Assembly: GCF_026153205.1 (NCBI RefSeq)
Contig: NZ_JAPFBW010000010.1
Coordinates: 1-64,000, forward strand
Length of the DNA stretch: 64,000 nt
Direction of reading: 5' to 3'
Source of the DNA: Aquabacterium sp. A7-Y
GTDB lineage: Bacteria > Pseudomonadota > Gammaproteobacteria > Burkholderiales > Burkholderiaceae_C
In this document: positions 35,734-45,134 of the stretch, in pieces
Position numbering within the stretch: position 1 is the first letter of the stretch
How the letters are laid out: each line of letters starts with the position of its first letter
Notes under the pieces: generated by a model
The model's input: the letters and a program-made list of their open reading frames with translations, nothing else
Databases searched by the model: none
What the model was told of the DNA's origin: nothing
Position numbers and translations under genes: made by a program

Positions 35734-36750
35734 TCAGCCCTCCTCTCGCTCCGGGCTGTCGAGCAGGAAGAAGTTGCTCTGGTTGCCGGCCTTCTGGCGC
35801 TCCTGGAAAACAAAGGTGAGCTCGCGTTCATCGAAGGTACCCAGCCAGGCTTCCCAGCTGACTTCCTGCAGGCCCTTGTCGTAGTCCGGGAAGTCGAAGC
35901 GCAGCACCCGCGGACGCTCCGCATCCCCGCCCGGGGTGGTGGCCGGCCGGGCGCCGCGGGCCTCGGCCCAGCGCCGGATGACTTCAGGATTGCGGGTCGC
36001 CAGGGTCTGGCCGTCGTGGTCGGGCTCGTCCTCGGGGGTGTGGATCCACTTGGCGTGCCGGGTGCTGCGCGACAGCCCCTCGGCATGTTCCTCGAGGTAG
36101 CGGTCGTCGTCCTCGACGCTGGGGGCGGCCGCGAAGTCGTCGCTGTCGGCCAGGGCGGCCTGGGCGTCGCCGGGCTGGTCCGCCGCATCTTCGCCGGCGG
36201 CCTGGTCCGCGACTTCTTGCGCCACGTCGTCTGCCGAAACCGCTCGCTCGGCCTGCCGTGACGCCCGGATCTCGGCCTTGCCCGACGGCGCAGCCGATGC
36301 CGCGCCGTCGACTCCGGGGCCGCCGGCGCGCCGCTCTTCGAGCTCCTGGCCCAGCGCGTCGAGGTCCACGCCGGTCTTTTCGACCTGGGGGAAGATCTCG
36401 CCTTCCTCTTCCTTGACGTGGTGGGCCACGTACTCGCCCAGCACCTTCACCATGGCATGGAATCGCGGCGTACCGGCCTGCTCTTCCTCCAGCCGGGCCA
36501 GCAGGTCCTTGGTCGTCTGGTGTTCGATGGAGGCTTCCTCGAACAGGTCCTCGCGCGCGGTGGCCTCGCGCAGCCACGGGTAGAACACCTCTTCCTCGAT
36601 CTCGGCATGCGTCTTGAGCTCGCTGACGATCTCGTCGCACAGTTCACGCTGCTCGCCTTCGTCTTCGGTCTTTTCGAAGCGATGGAACAGCGTCAGGACT
36701 TTCTTGTGATCGCGACGCAAGACGTCCAGCGCATTGGTGGAACGGGGCAT
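35734..36750 (-). CDS. Hemerythrin-like domain fused to a C-terminal domain of unknown function
   Basis: The 338-residue protein begins with a hemerythrin/HHE four-helix domain (residues about 5-135). Likely iron ligands are His15, His48, Glu52, His77, His110/His111 and Glu115. An acidic, disordered linker (about 140-240) follows. The C-terminal part has NPEVIRRWAEARGARPATTP, then VLRFDFPDYDKG, VSWEAWLGTFDERELTFVFQ and NQSNFFLL. It resembles a short stand-alone domain often mis-annotated as glucan-branching enzyme (from memory; not searched). AAGGAG before the ATG supports the start at 36750. The frame is open upstream but that part is antisense-like. GH13 follows on the same strand, linking both to carbohydrate metabolism (inference). 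Confidence 0.83.
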   Translation of the reverse strand: MPRSTNALDVLRRDHKKVLTLFHRFEKTEDEGEQRELCDEIVSELKTHAEIEEEVFYPWLREATAREDLFEEASIEHQTTKDLLARLEEEQAGTPRFHAMVKVLGEYVAHHVKEEEGEIFPQVEKTGVDLDALGQELEERRAGGPGVDGAASAAPSGKAEIRASRQAERAVSADDVAQEVADQAAGEDAADQPGDAQAALADSDDFAAAPSVEDDDRYLEEHAEGLSRSTRHAKWIHTPEDEPDHDGQTLATRNPEVIRRWAEARGARPATTPGGDAERPRVLRFDFPDYDKGLQEVSWEAWLGTFDERELTFVFQERQKAGNQSNFFLLDSPEREEG

Positions 36751-36995
36751 GTGCGGCTCCTTGAGGGTGATGACATGGCCTTCAGCGGCGCGGCAAGTGC
36801 CGTACCCGTGGTCGGGCCGGGCAGGCCCGCCGCCAAGCGCAGGTCCACGCTCGTCTCCCACCGCAGACGGGCACCGGCTTGAACCGGCGGCGGCGCGGAG
36901 TGCCTCTGCTTGCCCTCGGAACCAAGCGCTTCGCCTGTGCTGCTTTCGTGGGCGATCATTACCGAACGGTTGACCGGGACAAGCTGTCAGCGCTG

Positions 36996-37822
36996 TCAGG
37001 CCTTGTCCTCCGGCAAGGCCTGCACATCGCTGAGGTCCTTCAGCGCGACGCCGGTGATGCGGCGCCGCAGCGCCTCGCGTGCCAACCACAGCAGCTTGCG
37101 CGCCGCTTCGTCGTGGCTCAGGCCTTCGGGCCGCACGTTGGACAGGCAGTTGCGCTCGGCGTCGCTGCGGCCCACTCGCGGGGCATAGGTGAGGTAGATG
37201 CCGAGGCTGTCGGGCGAGCTGAGCCCGGGCCGCTCGCCGATCAGCATGGCGACAAAACGCGCCTGCAGCCGCTCGCCGATGTCGTCGCCCAGCGCGACAC
37301 GCGCCTGGGTGGCCACCACCACCGGGCCGAGCCGCCAGTCCGCCGGGCAACGCGCCAGCACGCGCTCCAGCAGCGGCACCGCCTGCCGCTCGACCGCGGC
37401 CGAGGACAGGCCGTCGCCGACCACCAGCAGCAGGTCGCAGGGCGGCTCGGCACGCGCCTCCAGCGCCGCCGCGCTGTGATCGGACAGCCGGCGGCCCAGG
37501 TCGGGGCGCAGCAGGTAGGTGGCCCGGTCCGGCGCGGCGCTGCACACGCTTTGCACGGCGGGCCCCAGCGCCTCGATGCGCCGCACCAGTGAGGGCACGT
37601 CGAGCGGCAGGTGCACTGCGTCACGGGCCTGCGCATGGCGCAACCGAAGGCCAGCAGCTCGCGCGTCGGCAGGCTGGCACCGGCGCGGCCGAGCGCGACG
37701 CGTGCGGGCGTGAGCCCGCGCCAGTGCGACCAGGGGTCGGGCGTCACCGGCGCCGCAAGGCTTTTTGCCTCCGGCACGGCGTCGATCTCGCGGCCCGTGT
37801 CGCCGCCGCGTGCCGTGTTCAT
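36996..37822 (-). pseudogene. eutC: Ethanolamine ammonia-lyase small subunit, one-base frameshift
   Basis: EutC pairs with EutB to split ethanolamine into acetaldehyde and ammonia using adenosylcobalamin. The gene starts at the ATG at 37822, overlapping the eutB stop as ATGA. Its N-terminal part reads WSHWRGLTPARVALGRAGAS then LPTRELLAFG up to about 37644. From 37643 on, similarity continues in another frame (RHAQARDAVHLPLDVPSLVR to the C-terminus SDVQALPEDKA). One extra base near 37644 would give a continuous 275-residue protein of normal length and sequence. All later motifs are intact. Either a single base is missing from the sequence, or the gene is inactive in this strain; intact eutB argues for the former. 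Confidence 0.85.
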
Positions 37823-39243
37823 GACAGCGCCCCCCACGGGCCGGCCGGCGCTGCGTCGCGAGCCAGCGGCCAGTGCGCCAGCAGCGGGTTGCCCGGCGCG
37901 GCGGGAAGCAGTTCGCCCGCCGGGTCGGTGATGCCCATGCGCTGCAGCCAGGCCTCGAACTCGGGCGCGCGCTTGAGGCCCAGCACCCGGCGCAGATAGA
38001 GCGCGTCGTGGAAGGAGGTGCTCTGGTAGTTGAGCATCACGTCGTCGGCCCCCGGCACGCCGATCAGGAAACTGACGCCGGCGGCGCCGAGCAGGGTCAT
38101 CAGGTTGTCCATGTCGTCCTGGTCGGCCTCGGCGTGGTTGGTGTAGCAGACGTCACAGCCGATCGGCAGGCCCAGCAGCTTGCCGCAGAAGTGATCCTCC
38201 AGGCCGGCGCGGGTGATCTGCTTGCCGTCGTAAAGGTACTCGGGTCCGATGAAGCCGACCACGGTGTTGATCAGCAGCGGGTCGAAGGCGCGTGCCACCG
38301 CGTAGGCGCGCGCCTCGCAGGTCTGCTGGTCCACGCCGTGGTGGGCATTGGCCGACAGGGCCGAGCCCTGGCCGGTCTCGAAGTACATGACGTTGTCGCC
38401 CAGGGTGCCGCGCCGGAGCGACAGCGCCGCCTCGCGCGCCTCGCCCAGCAGGCTGAGGTCGATGCCGAAGCCGCGGTTGGCCGCCTCGGTGCCCGCGATG
38501 GACTGGAACACCAGGTCCACCGGTGCGCCTTTCTCGATCGCCTGGACGGTGTTCGTCACATGGGTCAGCACGCAGGACTGGGTTGGCACCTCGAAACGCT
38601 GGATCACCTCGTCGAGCACATGCACCAGGTCGATCAGCGCGCCCAGGCTGTCGCTCGCCGGGTTGATGCCGATCACCGCGTCGCCGGCGCCGTAGAGCAG
38701 CCCGTCGAGCAGCGACACCGCGATGCCGCGCGGGTCGTCGACCGGGTGGTTGGGTTGCAGGCGCACCGCCATGTGGCCCGGCAGGCCGAGGGTGTCGCGG
38801 AAGCGCGTCACCACCCGGCATTTGCGGGCCACCAGGATCAGGTCCTGGTTGCGCATCAGCTTGCACACCCCCGCCGCCATCTCGGGCGTGAGGCCCGCGC
38901 GCACGCGCGCCAGCGCGGCGCTGTCGGCCGCGTCGGACAGCAGCCAGTCGCGCAGGCCGCCGACCGTCAGGTGGGCGATTTCGGCGAAGGCGTCGGCGTC
39001 GTGGGTGTCGACGATGAGGCGGGTCACCTCGTCGTCTTCGTAGGGCACGACGGCCTCGTTGAGGAAGTGCCGCAGCGGCAACTCGGCCAGCGCCAGGCGC
39101 GCCGCCATGCGCTCGGCCGCGGTGCTCGCCGCGATGCCGGCCAGCTGGTCGCCCGAGCGCGCCGGCGTGGCGCGCGCAAGCAAGGTCTTGAGGTCGGCGA
39201 AGCGCCAGCGCTGGCCGCCCAGGTCATGTGCGAAGCCGGCCAT
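37819..39243 (-). CDS. eutB: Ethanolamine ammonia-lyase large subunit
   Basis: The 474-residue cytosolic subunit carries the active site of the cobalamin-dependent lyase (EC 4.3.1.7). Recognisable blocks are KTLLARATPARSGDQLAGIA, CKLMRNQDLILVARKCRVVT, AVRLQPNHPVDDPRGIAVSL and GDAVIGINPASDS, then VNTVVGFIGPEYLYDGKQ-like sequence (here ...LLINTVVGFIGPEYL) and DVCYTNHAEADQDDMD. Length matches the family. It begins 12 bases after the permease stop and overlaps eutC by four bases. This is the short eat-eutBC module, without microcompartment genes. Confidence 0.96.
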   Translation of the reverse strand: MAGFAHDLGGQRWRFADLKTLLARATPARSGDQLAGIAASTAAERMAARLALAELPLRHFLNEAVVPYEDDEVTRLIVDTHDADAFAEIAHLTVGGLRDWLLSDAADSAALARVRAGLTPEMAAGVCKLMRNQDLILVARKCRVVTRFRDTLGLPGHMAVRLQPNHPVDDPRGIAVSLLDGLLYGAGDAVIGINPASDSLGALIDLVHVLDEVIQRFEVPTQSCVLTHVTNTVQAIEKGAPVDLVFQSIAGTEAANRGFGIDLSLLGEAREAALSLRRGTLGDNVMYFETGQGSALSANAHHGVDQQTCEARAYAVARAFDPLLINTVVGFIGPEYLYDGKQITRAGLEDHFCGKLLGLPIGCDVCYTNHAEADQDDMDNLMTLLGAAGVSFLIGVPGADDVMLNYQSTSFHDALYLRRVLGLKRAPEFEAWLQRMGITDPAGELLPAAPGNPLLAHWPLARDAAPAGPWGALS

Positions 39244-39255
39244 CGTGCGCGCGCC

Positions 39256-40629
39256 TCAGACGATGCGGGCGGCGGGCGCCGCAGGGGGGATGGCGGCGCG
39301 CTGCCCGGCGGTCAGGCGGAAGTAGGCCCAGCCGAGCGCCATCAGCCCCGCGAACAGCGCCGAGACCAGCGGGTTGAACCACACCATGGTGACCAGGCAG
39401 ACCACCGCCAGCCCGAGCGCCACGGCCGGGAACAGCGGATAGCCGATCGCCGGGAAGGGCCGCGCCAAGCTCGGCTCCTTGCGGCGCAGCGCGAACAGGC
39501 TGGCCATCGACATGATGTACATCACGATAGCACCGAGCACGGCCATCGTGACGATGTTGGCGGTCAGCGTCTGCCCGCCCAGGGTGATCAGGTTGTCGCT
39601 GAAGATGGCCGCGATGCCGACCGCGCCGCCCGCCAGCACCGCCACCCAGGGCGTGCCGAAACGCGGGTGCACGGCGGCCAGCGCGCGCGGCAGGTAGCCT
39701 TCGCGGCCGAGCGCGAAGATCTGGCGCGAGTAGCCGATGATGATGCCGTGGAAGGAGGCCACCAGCCCGAACAGGCCGATCCACACCAGCATGTGCAGCC
39801 AGCCGCTGTCGGCACCGACCACCGCCTTCATCGCCTGCGGCAGCGGGTCGTTGATGTTGGCGAGTTGGCGCCAGTCGCCGACGCCGCCGGCGAAAACCAT
39901 CACGCCCAGCGCCAGGGCCAGCAGGGTCAGGATGCCGGCGATGTAGGCAATCGGGATGGTGCGGCGCGGGTCGCGTGCTTCCTCGGCGGCCATCGCGACG
40001 CCTTCGATCGCGAGGAAAAACCAGATGGCGAAGGGAATCGCCGCAAACATGCCGGGGATGGCGGCGATCGAGAAGCCGTCCTGCCCGGCCCAGCCGCCGG
40101 CGGCAAAACGGCTGACCGAGAAGCCGGGCGCGACCACGCCCATGAAAACCAGCAGCTCGAAGATCGCGAGCACGGTGACGAACAGCTCGAAGGTGGCGGC
40201 CGTGCGCACCCCGATGATGTTGAGCGTCATGAACACGAGGTAGGCGCCGACCGCCATCAGCTTGGGATCCACGGCGGGGAACTGCACGTTGAGATAGGCG
40301 CCGATCGCCAGCGCGATGGCCGGCGGCGCGAACACGAACTCGACCAGTGTCGCGAAGCCGGCAACGAAACCGCCGGTCGGACCGAAGGCGCGGCGGGCAT
40401 AGGCGAAGGGCCCGCCCGCATGCGGGATCGCCGTGCTCAGCTCGGTGAAGCTGAAGATGAAGGTGGTGTACATGGTGGCGACCACCAGCGAGGTCACCAG
40501 GAAACCCAGCGTGCCCGCGCTGGCCCAGCCGTAGCTCCAGCCGAAGTACTCGCCGGAGATCACCAGGCCCACCGCCAGGCCCCAGAGATGCCACGCGTTG
40601 AGCGTGGGCTTGAGTTGTGGCTGCTGCAT
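39256..40629 (-). CDS. eat: Ethanolamine permease
   Basis: The 457-residue inner-membrane protein of the APC superfamily has about 12 hydrophobic segments. The opening LNAWHLWGLAVGLVISGEYF GWSYG is diagnostic of the ethanolamine permease (2.A.3.5) group, as is PHAGGPFAYARRAFGPTGGF. AGGAG six bases before the ATG supports the start. It is the first gene of the eat-eutB-eutC operon and imports the substrate. A divergent AraC-family gene 203 bases away is the likely activator. Confidence 0.94.
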   Translation of the reverse strand: MQQPQLKPTLNAWHLWGLAVGLVISGEYFGWSYGWASAGTLGFLVTSLVVATMYTTFIFSFTELSTAIPHAGGPFAYARRAFGPTGGFVAGFATLVEFVFAPPAIALAIGAYLNVQFPAVDPKLMAVGAYLVFMTLNIIGVRTAATFELFVTVLAIFELLVFMGVVAPGFSVSRFAAGGWAGQDGFSIAAIPGMFAAIPFAIWFFLAIEGVAMAAEEARDPRRTIPIAYIAGILTLLALALGVMVFAGGVGDWRQLANINDPLPQAMKAVVGADSGWLHMLVWIGLFGLVASFHGIIIGYSRQIFALGREGYLPRALAAVHPRFGTPWVAVLAGGAVGIAAIFSDNLITLGGQTLTANIVTMAVLGAIVMYIMSMASLFALRRKEPSLARPFPAIGYPLFPAVALGLAVVCLVTMVWFNPLVSALFAGLMALGWAYFRLTAGQRAAIPPAAPAARIV

Positions 40630-40832
40630 CGCTCGCTCCTAGGGTCCTGTCGCACTTGCCACACGGTAGGCGGCGGCGACGACCAGCGCTATCCCGTTTC
40701 GGCACGCTTTCCGGACAACGGCGGCGGCCCGGCTTTTGCTTCGAGCGCGGGCCCCAGGTCGAACACTGCCATGAGCCCCGCCCGGCCGCCCGAAGGGGCT
40801 CGCACCGCAGTGCTCGGCACGGAGGTTAATCA

Positions 40833-41786
40833 ATGAGCCCGACGCTGCACCAGCAACACACTTGCGACGTGGACGAGCAGGCCGCGCTGCTGCGTGGCTG
40901 GAACCAGCGTTACGCCCAGCTCTCCCGGGGCGTCTTCGAGGGCGAGATCCGCGAGGCCTGGCTGCCCGCGGCCGATGGCAGCGTGCACCTGTTTGTCGAG
41001 CGCACCAGCCGGCAGCTGCTGCAGGTCGGTGCGCTGTCACCGGGCCGCCTCGCGCTGGGCGTGCCGCTGGCGCTGCCGGCCGCAGCCACCTTCTGCGCCG
41101 CCAGCACCCGCGATGGCGACAGCCTGTTCGTGTTCTCGGGCGCTTCCGGTTTCGAGTTCGGTGCGCCGGCCGGTCTGGTAATGGCGGGCATCGAGCTTGA
41201 CGCCGGCCTGCTCGGTGCAGGCAGCCGGGTGCCGGAGCAGGCCGGCCTGAGGCCCGCCCCTGCCGCCCGTTGTTCGGCCTGGCGGGCTTTCGTGACACAC
41301 GCCTTCGAGGCGCTGGCGGCAGCGCCGGCCGGACTGGCGGTCCGCCACGCGGCCGCGCTGCGCAGCGCGGCCGTGCAGGCAGTGGCGGAGCTGCTGACCG
41401 ACGACGCGGCGCCGCACGAGCCCGACCTGACCGCGCAGCGCCGCTGGAAGCTGGTGGCCCGGGCGCGCGACATCGTGCTGAGCCGGCCCGACGAGCCGCC
41501 CAGCGTGCAGGGCCTGTGCCTGCAGCTGGGCATCAGCCGGCGCAGCCTGCAGCTCAGCTTCCAGGACGTACTGGGCACCAGCCCGGCCCACTTCCTGCGC
41601 GCGGTGAGGCTGGCCGGCGTGCGCCGCCTGCTGCGCAGCGCCGATTCGGTCACCGAGGCGGCGCTGCACTGGGGCTTCTGGCACCTGGGCCACTTCTCGC
41701 AGGAGTACCGCGAGCTGTTCGGCGAAACGCCTTCGGCCACCTGGCGGCGGCACCACGGCACGGCCGCCCCGGGTCGTGAGCGCTGA
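40833..41786 (+). CDS. AraC-family regulator of the ethanolamine genes
   Basis: The 317-residue regulator has an N-terminal sensing domain and a C-terminal AraC DNA-binding domain (about 215-310). Helix-turn-helix elements are VQGLCLQLGISRRSLQLSFQ and ALHWGFWHLGHFSQEYRELF. Its layout resembles EutR. GGAGG seven bases before the ATG supports the start. It is divergent from the permease gene, consistent with activation by ethanolamine, possibly with cobalamin as in EutR (known for EutR, inferred here). Confidence 0.88.
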   Translation: MSPTLHQQHTCDVDEQAALLRGWNQRYAQLSRGVFEGEIREAWLPAADGSVHLFVERTSRQLLQVGALSPGRLALGVPLALPAAATFCAASTRDGDSLFVFSGASGFEFGAPAGLVMAGIELDAGLLGAGSRVPEQAGLRPAPAARCSAWRAFVTHAFEALAAAPAGLAVRHAAALRSAAVQAVAELLTDDAAPHEPDLTAQRRWKLVARARDIVLSRPDEPPSVQGLCLQLGISRRSLQLSFQDVLGTSPAHFLRAVRLAGVRRLLRSADSVTEAALHWGFWHLGHFSQEYRELFGETPSATWRRHHGTAAPGRER

Positions 41787-41797
41787 AGCGAAGCCGC

Positions 41798-43096
41798 TCA
41801 ACCAGCCCGCGAACCTCCCTGTTGCCAGGCCGCTGCGGCCGCGCCGGCCACCCGGCCGCTGGCGAAGCAGGCGCTCAGCAGGTAACCGCCGGTGGGCGCT
41901 TCCCAGTCGAGCATCTCGCCGGCGCAGAACACGCCAGGCAGCGCCTTGAGCATCAGCTGCTCGTCGAGCGCCTCCAGCCGCACCCCGCCGGCCGTGCTGA
42001 TCGCCTCCTCGATCGGACGCGGCGCGACGAGCCGCAGCGGCAGACCCTTGATCGCCCGGGCCAGCCGGGCCGGGTCGGCGAAGGCCTCGGCATCGAGCAG
42101 CTCGCGCAGCAGGCCCATCTTGACGCCCTTCAGATGAAGCCGGCTCTGCAGGTGGCTGGACAGCGAGCGGGCGCCGCGCGGGTGGGCCACCTCGCTGAGC
42201 ACGCGCGCGGGGTCCCAGCCCGGCATCAGGTCGAGTTCGAGGGTGGCGCTGCCATGGCGCTCGATCTCGTCGCGCAGGCGGGCCGAGGCCGCATAGACCA
42301 GGCTGCCCTCGATGCCGGTGCCGGTGACGACAAACTCGCCCTGGCGGCTGAAGGACTGGCCGTCGGTGCCGGCATGCGTGAGGACCACCGACTTCAGCGG
42401 CTCGCCCGCAAAACGGCTTTGAAAATGTTCGCTCCAGCCGCAGCCCCCGGGTCCCCGGGCGGCCACGTCGAAGCCGCAGTTGGACGGCCGCAGCCGTGCC
42501 ACCTGCACCGCGCGCGCTTCGAGCAGCGGCACCCAGGCCCCGTCCGAGCCCAGCCGCGGCCAGCTGGCACCGCCCAGCGCCAGCACCACCGCACCGGCCT
42601 GCACGCGCTGCTCGCCGGCGGGCGAGGCAAACCGCAGCGAGCCGTCCTCGCCCCAGCCCTGCCAGCGATGCCGCATGTGGAAGCGCACGCCGGCCTCGCG
42701 CAGCCGGTGCAGCCAGCTGCGCAGCAGCGGCGCGGCCTTCATCTCGGCCGGGAACACGCGGCCGGAGCTGCCGACGAAGGTCGAAACGCCGAGGCCCTGC
42801 GCCCACTCGCGCAAGGCCTGCGGGCTGAAGCGGGCCAGCCACGGTGCCACCTGCTCGCGCCGCTCGCCATAGCGGGACAGAAAAAAGGGCTCGATCGGCT
42901 CGGAGTGGGTCAGGTTGAGGCCGCCCTTGCCGGCCAGCAGGAACTTGCGGCCCACCGACGGCATGGCGTCGTAGAGCTCGACCCTGCAGCCGGCGGCGGC
43001 CAGTGTTTCGGCGGCCATCAGGCCGGCGGGACCGCCACCGACGATCACGGCCGGGACGGAAGAAGACGGGACATCGGAAGACAACAACGAGGACAT
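41798..43096 (-). CDS. HI0933-like (TIGR03862-type) flavoprotein
   Basis: The 432-residue protein has an N-terminal FAD-binding motif VIVGGGPAGLMAAETLAAAG, then SVGRKFLLAGKGGLNLTHSE, and a C-terminal FCAGEMLDWEAPTGGYLLSA that closes the FAD site. These define the HI0933/YhiN family of NAD(P)/FAD oxidoreductases, TIGR03862 branch. The biochemical function is unknown. The ATG at 43096 is chosen since the dinucleotide fold starts 17 residues later; the open frame upstream to 43663 is non-coding-like. It converges on the AraC gene. Confidence 0.88.
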   Translation of the reverse strand: MSSLLSSDVPSSSVPAVIVGGGPAGLMAAETLAAAGCRVELYDAMPSVGRKFLLAGKGGLNLTHSEPIEPFFLSRYGERREQVAPWLARFSPQALREWAQGLGVSTFVGSSGRVFPAEMKAAPLLRSWLHRLREAGVRFHMRHRWQGWGEDGSLRFASPAGEQRVQAGAVVLALGGASWPRLGSDGAWVPLLEARAVQVARLRPSNCGFDVAARGPGGCGWSEHFQSRFAGEPLKSVVLTHAGTDGQSFSRQGEFVVTGTGIEGSLVYAASARLRDEIERHGSATLELDLMPGWDPARVLSEVAHPRGARSLSSHLQSRLHLKGVKMGLLRELLDAEAFADPARLARAIKGLPLRLVAPRPIEEAISTAGGVRLEALDEQLMLKALPGVFCAGEMLDWEAPTGGYLLSACFASGRVAGAAAAAWQQGGSRAG

Positions 43097-43152
43097 CGGC
43101 GTGATTCTGCAGCAGCGCGGCGCTGCGTCGCCTGGCAAAAAGAGAAGGCAGA

Positions 43153-43908
43153 ATGCCGCTGCCGAACCGCCCTGCGCCGCTTCATATGGCACCGACCCGA
43201 CCCACTCTTGTCCTGCTGCCCGGCCTGGACGGCACCGCCGTGTTGTTCCGTCCCCTGTTGGCGTCCTTGCCGGCGGACTTGCGGGTGCGGCCTCTGAGCT
43301 ACCCGACAGAGCGCCGGCTGAACCTCGGGGAGTACGCCGATTGGGTCGAAGCGCAGTGGCCGGAGGGCGAGACGGTGGTGCTGGCCGAGTCCTTTTCCGG
43401 TTTGGTCGCGCTCGAACTGCTGCGGCGGGGTTGCCCGCGGATTGCCGCCTGGCTGTTTGTCGCCTGCTTCGCGGAGCCGCCGCGACCCTGCTTGCTGGAT
43501 CTCGCCTCACGCTTGCCCGGCCTGGGGAGCCTCCCCCGTATCGCACCGGCAGCGCTGCTGCGACGATTCTGCGTCGGCGCAGACGCGGGCCCTGCCACCC
43601 TGGCCTTGCTGCGGGAGGCATTGAACGCCGTGCCGGCGACCGTGCTGGAGTCTCGCATGGCACTGCTGCGCACCCGCAGCAAGCCGCCTCACCGGCCCGT
43701 CGCGGTGCCCTGCCGCTACCTCCAAGCCAACGGCGACCGCCTGGTCCCCGCGGCCGCCGCGAGGTGGTTCAGCCAGCACCTGAGCGACTGCGCAGTGCAG
43801 GCCATCGACGGCCCGCACTTCCTGCTGCAGACCCGGCCCCAAGCCTGCGCTGCCTGGATCATCGCGCAGCTCGACGAGCTGGCCGGCCGTCGCCGGCTAG
43901 GCGCCTGA
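43153..43908 (+). CDS. Alpha/beta hydrolase
   Basis: The 251-residue protein has an alpha/beta-hydrolase fold. It shows the oxyanion strand LVLLPGLDGTAVLF, nucleophile Ser in VLAESFSGLVALEL, acid Asp in LQANGDRLVPA and His in IDGPHFLLQ. No signal peptide is clear. Either the ATG at 43153 (after GAAGG) or the one at 43186 can start it. The family includes esterases and thioesterases, and the substrate is not predictable. It is divergent from the flavoprotein gene. Confidence 0.83.
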   Translation: MPLPNRPAPLHMAPTRPTLVLLPGLDGTAVLFRPLLASLPADLRVRPLSYPTERRLNLGEYADWVEAQWPEGETVVLAESFSGLVALELLRRGCPRIAAWLFVACFAEPPRPCLLDLASRLPGLGSLPRIAPAALLRRFCVGADAGPATLALLREALNAVPATVLESRMALLRTRSKPPHRPVAVPCRYLQANGDRLVPAAAARWFSQHLSDCAVQAIDGPHFLLQTRPQACAAWIIAQLDELAGRRRLGA

Positions 43909-44014
43909 GACCCAGGGGCGTCGCCGCCTGCCGGCCTACACTTCGCTGCCGACTTCCACCCCAGCCTGCACGACCCGAACGAGCCGGGCAGGCACTTGCG
44001 ACAAGGAGCCAACG

Positions 44015-44401
44015 ATGCACCGAAGCCGACTGGGCGCCCTCGTGATCGACTGCCAGGGCGGGGACCTCGCCGCCCATGGCGAGTTCTGGAGCCGTGCGCT
44101 GGGTTACGAACGCGAGACCACCAGCGAGGCCTGGGCCGAACGCTATGTCAACCTCGCCGTGCCAGGCGACCAAGCGCGCGTGCTGGTGCAGCGGGTCGAG
44201 CACGCGCCCCGCGTGCACATCGACATCGAGACCGACGACATCGCTGCCGAGGTGGCGCGGCTCGAAGGCCTGGGCGCGACGGTGGTGGACGTGCGTGCGC
44301 GCTGGACCGTGATGCAGGCGCCCACCGGCCACCGCTTCTGCGTGGTCCACCCGCAACGCCGCGACTTCGCCGGCGCGCCGGATGTGCGGGTGTGGCGCTA
44401 A
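44015..44401 (+). CDS. VOC-family (glyoxalase-like) protein
   Basis: The 128-residue protein has one vicinal-oxygen-chelate module. It begins LGALVIDCQGGDLAAHGEFW with ALGYERETT, and continues with VHIDIETDDIAAEVARLEGL and PTGHRFCVVHPQ. The VHIDIETDDI and HRFCVVHP segments match glyoxalase-like domain proteins (PF18029 type). AAGGAG precedes the ATG. The substrate is unknown. Confidence 0.85.
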   Translation: MHRSRLGALVIDCQGGDLAAHGEFWSRALGYERETTSEAWAERYVNLAVPGDQARVLVQRVEHAPRVHIDIETDDIAAEVARLEGLGATVVDVRARWTVMQAPTGHRFCVVHPQRRDFAGAPDVRVWR

Positions 44402-44432
44402 GCTGCCGCCGCCGGAACGCCCTGCCCCGCCC

Positions 44433-45134
44433 ATGAACACGCCTGCCCGCCTGCTGCTGCTCGAAGACGACCCCGCCATCGCCCGCACGGTAGCCTATGC
44501 GCTGGAGCGCGAGGGTTTTGTCGTCGAGCACGTGCTGCTGGTGCGCGAAGCCTGGGCGCGGCTGAGCGCGGCCGATGCGCCCGAGCTGGCGGTGCTGGAC
44601 GTCGGCCTGCCCGACGGCAGCGGCCTGGACCTGTGCCGGGAACTGCGCCACCAGCGGCCGGCGCTGCCCATCGTGCTGCTGACCGCGCGCGGCGACGAGA
44701 CCGATCGCGTGCTCGGGCTGGAGCTCGGCGCCGACGACTACATCGCCAAGCCCTTCAGCCCGCGTGAGCTGGTGGCCCGGGTGCGCGCGCTGCTGCGGCG
44801 GGCCCGGCTGGGCGCACCGGCGCCCGCGGCAGCGGCGCCGGCCTCGCTGTTCGAATGCGACGAAGGGGCCGCGCGCATCCGTTACTGCGGGCAGTGGCTG
44901 ACGCTGACGCGGCGCGAATACGGCCTGCTGCGCCTCCTGCTGCGCTCGCCCGGGCGCATCCACTCGCGCGAGGCGCTGCTCGATGCGGTGTGGGGCCAGG
45001 GCGCCGACAGCACCGACCGCACCGTCGACACCCATGTGAAGACCTTGCGCGCCAAGCTGCGCGAGGTGCGCGCCGACCTCGACCCGATCGCCACCCACCG
45101 CGGCATGGGCTACTCGCTGGAACTGCCTGCATGA
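44433..45134 (+). CDS. creB: Two-component response regulator CreB
   Basis: The 233-residue OmpR-class regulator has a receiver with Glu11/Asp12/Asp13, phospho-acceptor Asp56, Thr84 and Lys106 (ADDYIAKPF). A winged-helix DNA-binding domain with LTRREYGLLRLLLRSPGRIH and RTVDTHVKTLRAKL follows. It is placed as CreB because it overlaps a CreC-like kinase and is followed by creD and a cre-tag. CreB activates genes with TTCAC direct repeats in response to carbon source and cell-wall stress signals. No clear ribosome site precedes the ATG. It shares an ATGA with creC. Confidence 0.92.
   Translation: MNTPARLLLLEDDPAIARTVAYALEREGFVVEHVLLVREAWARLSAADAPELAVLDVGLPDGSGLDLCRELRHQRPALPIVLLTARGDETDRVLGLELGADDYIAKPFSPRELVARVRALLRRARLGAPAPAAAAPASLFECDEGAARIRYCGQWLTLTRREYGLLRLLLRSPGRIHSREALLDAVWGQGADSTDRTVDTHVKTLRAKLREVRADLDPIATHRGMGYSLELPA

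Noticed and set aside
37873-40836. Plus-strand frame of 987 codons
   Set aside because: It is fully antisense to eutB and the permease, with repetitive His/Gln/Arg/Asp/Gly composition typical of shadow frames in high-GC DNA.
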